14,158 nucleotides of DNA from Zygnema cylindricum (lineage: Eukaryota; Streptophyta; Zygnematophyceae; Zygnematales; Zygnemataceae). Below the pieces are notes generated by a model. The model saw only the letters and a program-made list of their open reading frames with translations. It did no database searches and was not told where the DNA came from. Made by a program: the position numbers and the translations under genes. The stretch is from NCBI GenBank assembly GCA_037447655.1, contig JBBHKE010001212.1:1-14158 (forward strand), in the 5' to 3' direction. Shown here one piece after another: positions 7,321-14,158 of this stretch (positions within the stretch are counted from its first letter, which is position 1; each line of letters begins with the position of its first letter).

Positions 7321-8826
7321 ATGGGTGCCGCGTCCTCCCTCCCTGACTCCGCCTTCCCCATCGAAGAATCTCCCTCTCACTGGCTCCATCGCCGCCATGG
7401 CCGCGTGTCCGCCTGGGCAGAAGACGAGGATGCCGCCGCACCCCCGGTTCGACGAATCACACGCGTCCGATCCCTCAGCCTCGAGCCCGAGCCTCGGACT
7501 TGGACGGAGCTGGAGCCGGAATCGCCCCTGCCGGCCAGCGAGGGCACTCCCAGTCCCGACCGTCAACGTCACCGTCGCGGCGGGAGCTGGGGCGGCAAAC
7601 TCACCCCCCGCCTTTCCCTCCCGTTCCGACCTCGCAAAAAGGTGAGGTTTCCCCGAACCAACGCCGAACCTATGCAGAATCCGAACCTAATCGCACGTCA
7701 AACCGAATCTGAACCGAAAAACTTGAAGCATACCTTTTTGAAATCTCTTCCTTGTTACCGAACCGAATCCACACCGAACCTGAATCTGAACCGAAGTCGG
7801 TTCCGAGCCTGTGACAAAGTGAAGCTAGTCCGTGTCACTGACGTCGTCCCTGAACCCTAACCCTAAACAAGATTCAAGATTTCTTCCGCAATTTCCGGCT
7901 AATAGATTCTCTGCACCAATCTCTCTCTGCAGGCCGCCGCCAGTCCGACCGGAAGCCCGGGCGCAGCCGACGCCAAGTGTTCGTCCGTACAGTCCGTACC
8001 ATCTCTGAGAGCCGCCGCCAGTCTTCCGAAGGACTTCAAAGTGCAGCAGGAATGGCTCTGCGTGGCGCCACCTCAGACTCTCTCTCCACCTCAGACGCCA
8101 CCTGGCACTACCAGCGCTCTGCAGGAACGCGTGACGTCACGTTTGCGAAGAACCTCGCCCTTGAGTCTCTCTTCTCTGCCAGGGCCTGAGGAATCTTCTA
8201 CCAGTTCTTTGCCCGGATTGGTTCTGCCGTCTGCTTCCGGCTCTTCTTTTAGCTCTTCTTCCGGTTTGTCCGGTTTTTCTGCCTCTTCTACTCCTTCCTC
8301 TACTTCCAGCCCTTCCTCTCAATCAAGTGGCTTCACATCTCCCAGCGACACACTTTCTTCTAGGGAATCGGAGAATTTTTCTGCAGAGTCATCCGAGAGT
8401 CCTCACTATGTAGCACAGGTGTACATGGTGAAAAAGGATGCTGATGCTGACGTCAGCCGACCATCATCTGCCGACTCAGACAGTGTGTGGATCTCGGGCG
8501 AAGCTTATTCGGACGCAGAAATGTCGGAAGATGGCCATTGCATGGATGACGAGTTGGAGGACATGTCGTTTTACCATCAGCAGCTTCAGTTGTACCATGT
8601 GCGTTTTCCTGCAGGGGTGGACCGGTCAGCGAACTTTAAATGGCAGCCGAAATTGGAGAGTATAATTGAGTTTGACGTCGGCAAGCAAGGTCTGGCTCAG
8701 GTTTTGGCTCGAAGACGGAGTTTAGGAAGTGCGGATATGAGGGAAGTAATGAAGGCTGTGGAAGAGGTGGCAAAGGAAGCTGATCGAGAAGCACTTCCTC
8801 CTCTTCTGAGGTTGCAACATCGTTAA
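7321..8826 (+). CDS. Two-exon gene for a 404-aa Ser-rich, possibly N-myristoylated protein of unknown function
   Basis: Exon 1 is 7321-7641 (107 codons) and exon 2 is 7933-8826 (297 codons plus TAA). The exon junction AAAAAG/GTGAGG and the acceptor CTCTCTCTGCAG/GCC keep the frame at phase 0, which is strong evidence that both halves are one gene. ATG at 7321 is the only in-frame ATG in exon 1; the frame is open upstream to 7165 but lacks an ATG. The protein starts MGAASS, fitting an N-myristoylation signal. Next come a basic Arg-rich stretch (about 44-51), a Lys/Arg end to exon 1 (103-107), a Pro/Ser segment with LRRTSP near 177, a Ser-rich tract (about 182-260), an acidic segment (about 276-317), an aromatic Gln-rich stretch (FYHQQLQLYH, about 319-328) and a predicted helical, charged C-terminus (about 363-400). 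I see no membrane span or enzyme motif. I do not recognise the family. The MG.. start and a REVMKAVEEV-type tail recall plant DUF630/DUF632 (NRG2-like) proteins, but the similarity is too weak to name it. A further 3' exon cannot be excluded. Confidence 0.75.
7642..7932 (+). other. Intron (291 nt) of the 404-aa gene
   Basis: The donor is GTGAGG at 7642. The acceptor is CTCTCTCTGCAG ending at 7932, preceded by a pyrimidine tract. Phase 0 on both sides preserves the frame. The first 216 nt stay open in the exon 1 frame and stop at TAA 7858-7860. The open part is littered with CCGAACC/GAACCGAA motifs (around 7653, 7663, 7681, 7702, 7758, 7773, 7787). Confidence 0.8.
7853..7868 (+). promoter_or_regulatory. 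Telo-box-like motif in the intron
   Basis: AACCCTAACCCTAAAC is two telomere-type heptamers in a row. In plants, telo-boxes (AAACCCTAA) in promoters and first introns are known to act with Myb-like telomere-binding proteins in growth-related and Polycomb-regulated genes. Here it also supplies the in-frame stop that ends the retained-intron reading frame. Function at this site is inference. Confidence 0.5.
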
Positions 8827-9640
8827 ATGTACATTAGTGAATAGGGATGATGGAAGGGTAGAGACATGAAAGAATGCGGAAGGGATTTTTTCATTTACTG
8901 GTACTTTTGTCTGCGTCGAAGTTGCCGTGATGATGGAGAATTATTCTTGACGGTCGACACGGTTGTTTTTTGTTAATGTTGTTTCTCTTCCTCTTTTTTT
9001 GGAGGTGTAGTGCAGAGATTTACGATTAGGTTTTACGACGGTGATTAGGATTCTACTGCAATTCACCTGTGTGGCAGTACTGAAGGTTTCAGTCGATTTT
9101 TGTCGAAACTTTGTGCTTTGTAGCTTTTCCTCGGAGTCTAATGACAGAAAGCTAGTATTAGTTTCGTCTTTTAGTGTTCAATGCCTTCAACCTCTGCCTC
9201 GGATGCCACTCGAATTTCGGCACTCGAGCTGTATATACTTCTGCCTTTTCTCATCGGCAGGCCAAGTGAAAAGGGACGAAGGATTGGGACTCTTATCATA
9301 TATCGACTCGATTGATGTATACAAAAGTTAAATTGTGTTCTTAAGACTTCTCTCTCTTTAGGAGCGGCTGGTCACAAAGTGGCTTGAAACAACGATAACA
9401 GTTGTTTATTGAATGTTGGTCCATGGCTTCATTCTTTTTGTATTTTAAATTTAATGATATTATTTCATGGCCGGTTTATTTTTTTGAACCATCTTCTTGT
9501 GCTTAATATGTTTGATTGATCGTACTTGTCAATGCTCACATGGTAACCAATAGTTTTCGTTGACTGTTTGAAGGAACTGTCTCCGAATTTTCTGCTATAA
9601 AGAGTTGCATATCATTGCCTGGTGAAAATAAAACTAAAAC
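8827..9640 (+). other. Probable 3' UTR and downstream flank
   Basis: After the TAA the sequence becomes T-rich, as expected of a plant 3' UTR. A canonical AATAAA lies at 9627-9632, and TGTA-type upstream elements occur at 8827 and 9315. Plant poly(A) signals are degenerate, so the real end is unknown. A frame of 96 codons (9041-9331) shows no recognisable domain. Confidence 0.4.
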
Positions 9641-10940
9641 CATTTTGCTGCTCAGTTCACCTCCATTAGTGTCTGTGGTAAAAAGTTTCTTCAAAAGTTA
9701 CCATTGCAATGCTTAATAGTTCATAAAAGACTTTGGTGCTTTCTTGTGCTACCAAATGCTCTAGTTATAACGGGCTTTGTTACTCCACCTTACTGAGTTT
9801 GGGAGAATTTTAGAGATTGCTTTTAGTAATTTTTATGAAGTGGTTAAAGCCAAGGTTTGGTTTTTGTTTTGGGCACACTAATTCATTGTTGTTTTTGTGC
9901 TTGTTGTTCCTTTCAATGTTAGTTGTTTGCCTTGCCCTTGTTTGTTTGTTGTTTTTCTTCACGTTGGTTTTCTTTTTTAGTTTGTTTCCATCTGCTTCCG
10001 GCTTTTCAGTTTTCTTTTTTGCTTTTCGGTTTTTTGTGGTGCTTTGCCATCGTGCTCAACAAATTCGTATTTACTAACGTATTGGTATGCAGACAAATAG
10101 TCTTTAATCATAATATTTGTATGTACGAAGAACATTGGAAAAGCTATGTGTTGTTATCTTGTACAGAACGTGTGCTACATGGGAAAATAGGCTTTCCAAT
10201 TGTCTTCCCAAATTAGCCTTTGGTCTGTAATCCTATTTTTGTGGTACAGTGAGACAAACATTGTAAATGTATGTGAAGGATTTGCGACAATGTTGTGGTG
10301 CAAACCGGTTGTACTCCTGTTTTCCCTCGAAATGTAGTTCCGTTACTTAAAATGTTCATCGTTTCTCAATAATAAGCATGCAAACTCCTCTTAGCTTTGT
10401 AAACCGTACACGGCATGGAGTGAGAATACAGCCTTCCTTTACAGTCTTCGATTGCACTTCAGTCGGGCCCGATGGACGAAGACCGGGGTTTTGTTCGTGA
10501 TCTTGACGTCTTGGGGGCTTATGATTTAGGATTCTCTCATCTTACACAATGTGTTGACATCCTTATCCATGTGAACTTTGGTGCACGACGTTCTTCAATT
10601 CTTCATTAAACCATTTTTCGATCCAACGGACGTAGCTCCTTGGCACGTCCTTCTTATATTTTCAAAAAAAAAGGGGCCGACTTTATTAAAAAGCGCGATG
10701 GTAAACCATCTGAGTCCATGGGAACAAAAGGAAGTAGCCTTGCTAAAACTGAAAAACCTCATGACGGGGGAATAAACAAAAACGAAAATCAAGGCAAAAA
10801 CATTGAAAAGACGAAAAGATGGCAAGGAAATCAAAAACACCCAAAAAAGCAAAACCCAACAAACAAATCATCAAACGAAAAATCCAACATGTATCAAAAA
10901 AAACTAAAAAAAAAAAAAACCCCAACATAACTAAAAATCT
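9641..10940. other. AT-rich spacer with a T-rich and an A-rich tract
   Basis: I see no supported gene. About 9850-10050 is strongly T-rich with many TTTGTTT and TTTTCTTTT runs, and gives open Phe/Leu-rich frames by composition alone. About 10745-10930 is strongly A-rich and ends in a run of about 14 A. The A-rich tract lies beyond the 3' side of the minus-strand relic at 10955 but on the wrong strand to be its poly(A) tail. Confidence 0.6.
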
Positions 10941-10954
10941 ACGGAAGGCAACCA

Positions 10955-11470
10955 CGTAAGTCCCTGAATCCCGGAGGAGCACGAGGAGGGAGTTCCGGAA
11001 CACGTCGTCGATCCATAATTGCAATAGACGATCGAAATAAGATAGAAGCCTGCTCTTGTTGTAGGGCCACGGAAAAACGTTGCCGATAAAAAGAAGTTAG
11101 TATTGAAACAGAAGGGCTAGAACTTGTCCAAAACCACACCCAAACAACCAAATATTTCGACCGCCATCGGAATGAAGCCATCCATAGCGTCGCGGCAGGC
11201 ATAATCACGCTCCTTCCTCTTAGCCGCATCACGGCCGGCCACTCCCACATGCCGAGCCGCTTTGTTGACGATTGTATTTGAGGTAGGGTTTGCCAAAACA
11301 ATGTCACCAAATGTACAACGCGCACCATGTCAATCCGACGCGAAGGAATAATGTGAGAGACCTCTCGACGAACAGAAAATCCCCGCTCAGAAGCAATAGT
11401 AGCAATGGTGTCTCGAATCGTGTCGTGTGCCTGAATCAACCCGCCCTCGTGGGAGCAACGAAGCAAATGG
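10955..11470 (-). pseudogene. Decayed 3' part of a reverse-transcriptase element, minus strand
   Basis: On the minus strand, peptide blocks occur in the order I associate with the C-terminal region of plant RT-like element proteins: HEGGLIQAH (near 11448-11422), DIVLANPT (near 11305-11282), a GFIPMAVEIFGCLG block, then SFYRQRFSVALQ (near 11100-11065), and a VPELPPRAP tail (near 11000). The middle blocks are in a different frame from the outer ones, so at least two frameshifts break it, although one frame stays open for 175 codons by chance. The catalytic RT core is not present in this copy. It matches the plus-strand copy at 13390-13930 block by block. The assignment to non-LTR-type retroelements rests on recalled family resemblance. 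Confidence 0.65.
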
Positions 11471-11477
11471 ACCTCCT

Positions 11478-11499
11478 ACTAGCTCGTGGAGGAGCTAGT
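11478..11499. repeat. Perfect 8-bp hairpin between the two retroelement relics
   Basis: ACTAGCTC (11478-11485) and GAGCTAGT (11492-11499) pair perfectly around GTGGAG. It sits just 5' of the minus-strand relic, at the head-to-head junction with the plus-strand relic. Confidence 0.6.
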
Positions 11500-11639
11500 G
11501 GGGCTTGTGAGCTATGCTTCAATGTAGGTGTTTCCCTCGAGGTGACTGGAAGCCAGACATGCTGGACCACAAGGATCTTGTTTCCTGTGTCCTTTCCTTT
11601 TTTAGGCCTCGTGTTCATTTGGGTTGTGTTGGTTGGGCT

Positions 11640-13965
11640 TCTTGAGCAGATAAGGCCTCAATCCAATCAACCGTGTTCGTCCTTGCTCTATCCTGTGTGA
11701 CATTCGAGGACCTTCGAGGCCTCTATCTACTGCCTCCCACCCTTTTGTCCCTTTCAATCCATAGATGGGGCCACTTTCATAAATGCACTCGCGGCTTCTC
11801 CCCACCTTTCAACAAGACGTCTATGTGGCTTGGTTAATGAGTTGTTTCTCAATGCCTTGCCCCTAAAGTCGAATGTTCAGGTCTTTAATGTGTTTTACGA
11901 GTTTTTTCCTCTTTGTCAATGTGAATGCTTTTCCCACGAATTGATCTCCCGAATGCATATACTCTAGTAGTTGTCACCCAAGTCGAGTGGGGGATCCGCC
12001 CTGACCCCATGACTTAAGTGTTGTACCGACTACTGGCTCGAGCTATATGGGTACAACTCCGACCCTCGTTTTTATCATTACTCTTCACCTCGTCATTTTG
12101 GGGTGGACACCCGAGAGGGTTGTTAGGTTTGTATGGTTCATGGTAATCTTTCTGTGTTAAATCTCTATCCGAATTGGTTGGCCCTATTGGTTGATGCTTC
12201 AAAAGTCTCTAATATAGTGGATTACAACATTATTTTCTAGAGCTTATGTCCATATCTTCCCTTTTGCGTGAGGCTAACTTCTTTGACCAACACTCCCTTT
12301 CCCAGTTGATAAGATTTGGTTCCCTTTTTCTCCTCTACTTACACTTAGAAAGGCCAACCATCTTGGAGGACTTTTATTCTCACTTTCTATTATTGCAATC
12401 TTTTGGCTTCTCCTCCCTCTTTCTCTTCTTGCCTTACTTCAATGGCAGCCAAAATACATAACATCAGCTCTATGTACTGGTTTGTGTGTGGGCTTTTGAT
12501 ATTTCAAAAGATCGCAGATTCGAACTTAACCTTTCTACTTCACCTTGCAAGCGTGTAGTTTGGTCACCTTTTGATATCCCTCCTCCTCTCACTCCCCCTC
12601 ATAGTGTTTTGGACTCCCACTCCATTGGAGGGCATTTAAGTTTTCAAACTGTTTTGTCCCACTTGGACGACCTTCCCAACCTTCCTGACCCTTGATCGAC
12701 TTTTTCTCTTTAGACGAAGTGTTTCACACACTGTCCCTCTCACTTCCCCTCCCACCCCTACTTTTATCTTATCTTTTTCTGCCTTTGATGATCGCCTCAT
12801 AGACCTCCTTCCTACTTTATTGGGTCATGGGGCTCTTCATAGCGAGTTCTGGTCCAAAGGCTCGCATTCACATATCCCTTCTTGTCATTTTAGGGAGGTG
12901 GGTTTAGTATACATGGCATGTGTGGCCCTGGGTTGTTGGTGCCTTATCGTCTCCACGCTTGTATCCAGCTTTCTTATTAGGGATACTCCTATCGTGTTTT
13001 TGGACAGCGTCTTTTCCTTCGAAAAGTTTACATTGGGAGTTGGCGTGTTTTATTCCTCCCCATCCTTTAGCAGATATGGAGGTTGTCTTCACCCGTGTTA
13101 TCGAATTCACTTCCTATGTGTCCACTTCTAACAAGGTTTTCGCTACCATTTGATATGGACTTCTCGAGGTGTTTCCTTTCTATTCTTCAAGTGCCTGGTT
13201 TCTCTCTTCCGAGGGTCTTGGTTCGACGGTTGAGCTTGACTATTGGCTCATAATATTTCCACTCTACATTTCTTGCCTTCTCAATTCAACACTGCCCTCG
13301 AGTTCAAGCTTGGCCTTCCTCGTCCATCTTTACCGATTTTTAGTTTCCTCGTAAGGCCCTGTCATTCAACCCAATAACATTCAGTCCCTTCTCCCATGAG
13401 GGAGAGTTGATTCAAGCACATCACATAATTGGCAACTCTATTGCAACTTTTATTTTTGAGGGAGGGTTTTCCTGATAGTATTCTTTCACGACCGTTTTAT
13501 GCTGTTTTGCTCGATGGTGCCCATAGTATTTTTGGTGATATTGTTTTTGCGAACCCTACCTAGGTTACAGTTGTTGGTAAGGCTGCTCAACACGTTGGAG
13601 TGACGGCACATGAGGCTCCTAGGAAGGAGTTTGCTTGTGCACACGGTGATACTATGGATGGCTTTATTAGAGATGTTAGTGGTCAAGATGTTTGGTTGTT
13701 TGGGAGATTCTTTGGATGAATTCTTCTGTACTTGTGGTCGACATTTTTCCAAGAGTAGGGGCCTTGAGAGCCCTCGCACATTATGTTTTTACTCTGTTTA
13801 TGTCACTGTTTTTCTTGGACTTCACGAGTGCAAGCTTATATCCTCCTTCTATCTGCTATTGTTGGTATGAACCGTTGACATGTTCCGGAACTCCCTCAGC
13901 ATGCTCCGCAAGCTTGGGGAGTGGAAAGCGGTGCTTCTAGTAGTACTTTAAAAGGGAAATTAGGC
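11640..13965 (+). pseudogene. Long decayed reverse-transcriptase element, plus strand
   Basis: The plus strand carries a degraded reading path with many stops and frameshifts. Recognisable pieces in order are: a HLSTRRLCGLVNELF block (near 11800-11845); a GDP block at about 11990-12001, like the (Q)GDPL motif of RT; C-K..V-W-S-P (about 12546-12572), typical just after the catalytic ADD region; FDDRLIDLLP (about 12785-12815) and a REVGL block (about 12890); HEGELIQAH (about 13393-13420); DIVFANPT followed by a stop (about 13533-13560); a TMDGFI block (about 13650-13670); and HVPELPQHAP (about 13877-13906). An intact catalytic ADD motif is not seen. Both ends are approximate, and no poly(A) tail or target duplication is evident. 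Confidence is good that this is one decayed element and moderate that it is non-LTR. Confidence 0.6.
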
Positions 13966-14093
13966 GAAAAAAAACTAACAACAAAAGACATTGAAAAATC
14001 ATAAATCGGTGTTGATAAGCCATTTGTTAAGTGGCCCATATCGAGCCATATTGAAACATAATTTAGTGTAGGTTATTCTGTTAAAGGTTTATT

Positions 14094-14132
14094 CGCTAAT
14101 AGTACACAACACTAATGGCGATGGGTGGTGTA
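14094..14132. repeat. Lone TA-MITE-like right end at the window edge
   Basis: CACTAATGGCGATGGGTGGTGTA (14110-14132) resembles the family's right end (CACTAATAGCGATTCACGGTGTA), with a CGCTAATAG subterminal motif at 14094-14102 and a TA flank. The left partner is not identifiable upstream. Confidence 0.45.
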
Positions 14133-14158
14133 TTTTAGCAAAGCATGCCATAGAATAA

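Noticed and set aside
7279-7572. 97-codon antisense frame over exon 1
   Set aside because: It is a shadow of a GC-rich exon and its mirror composition explains its openness.
7397-7645. Alternative start GCCGCCATGG in another frame
   Set aside because: The context is excellent, but the frame stops at 7645 if unspliced or about 26 codons into exon 2 if spliced. The 7321 frame fits the intron phase and the long exon 2.
7321-8826. Naming the gene as a DUF630/DUF632 (NRG2-like) protein
   Set aside because: Only the MG start and a short helical tail are suggestive. The typical MGC..SK start, the proline-rich WDF-type region and the long DUF632 domain are not seen.
9817-10216. Hydrophobic Phe/Leu-rich frames resembling membrane proteins
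   Set aside because: The peptide composition follows from the T-rich DNA. Two frames are equally open and no splice structure supports either.
10640-10930. Lys-rich 96-codon frame
   Set aside because: It is a product of the A-rich tract; the opposite strand gives an equally open Phe-rich frame.
10745-10930. Poly(A) tail of the minus-strand retroelement
   Set aside because: For a minus-strand element the tail would appear as T on the plus strand; here the plus strand is A-rich.
11290-11700. 136-codon plus-strand frame
   Set aside because: Its first part is the antisense of the minus-strand retroelement relic, which explains the sequence better.

Overview
The window looks like nuclear DNA of a eukaryote, most likely a green plant or streptophyte (inference). 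Signs are a spliced gene with a GT..AG intron, a pyrimidine-rich leader, a telo-box-like AACCCTAA pair inside the intron, three families of short non-autonomous DNA transposons, and decayed reverse-transcriptase relics of a type I associate with land-plant genomes. I see no bacterial operon, ribosome-binding-site pattern, CRISPR array or credible RNA gene. The species cannot be named from the sequence.

Layout. (1) 1-6,010 is a transposon graveyard without credible genes. It holds five copies (208-499 bp) of one MITE family with TA flanks and a terminal motif near CAGTACACCGTGAATCGC; two Harbinger-like MITEs (779 and 695 bp) in opposite orientation with 3-bp duplications; one hAT-like element of 842 bp with a perfect 8-bp duplication, sitting on the tip of one of the TA-MITEs; and tandem repeats with 93-, 41- and 63-bp periods. 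(2) 6,010-7,260 has no recognised gene and runs into the 5' flank of the gene. (3) 7,321-8,826 is the only convincing gene: two exons, a 291-nt phase-0 intron, 404 residues, an N-myristoylation-type start and a Ser-rich acidic middle. I do not recognise its family. (4) 8,827-10,940 is 3' flank and AT-rich spacer with a T-rich and an A-rich tract. (5) 10,940-13,965 holds two decayed copies of the same reverse-transcriptase-element 3' region, one on each strand, arranged head to head. (6) The window ends with a lone terminal-repeat-like end of the TA-MITE family.

No intact transposase or reverse transcriptase is present, so every mobile element here would depend on enzymes made elsewhere. The main interest is the datable nesting and shared ends of the MITEs, and the intron, which stays in frame with exon 1 until it stops inside a telo-box-like motif.
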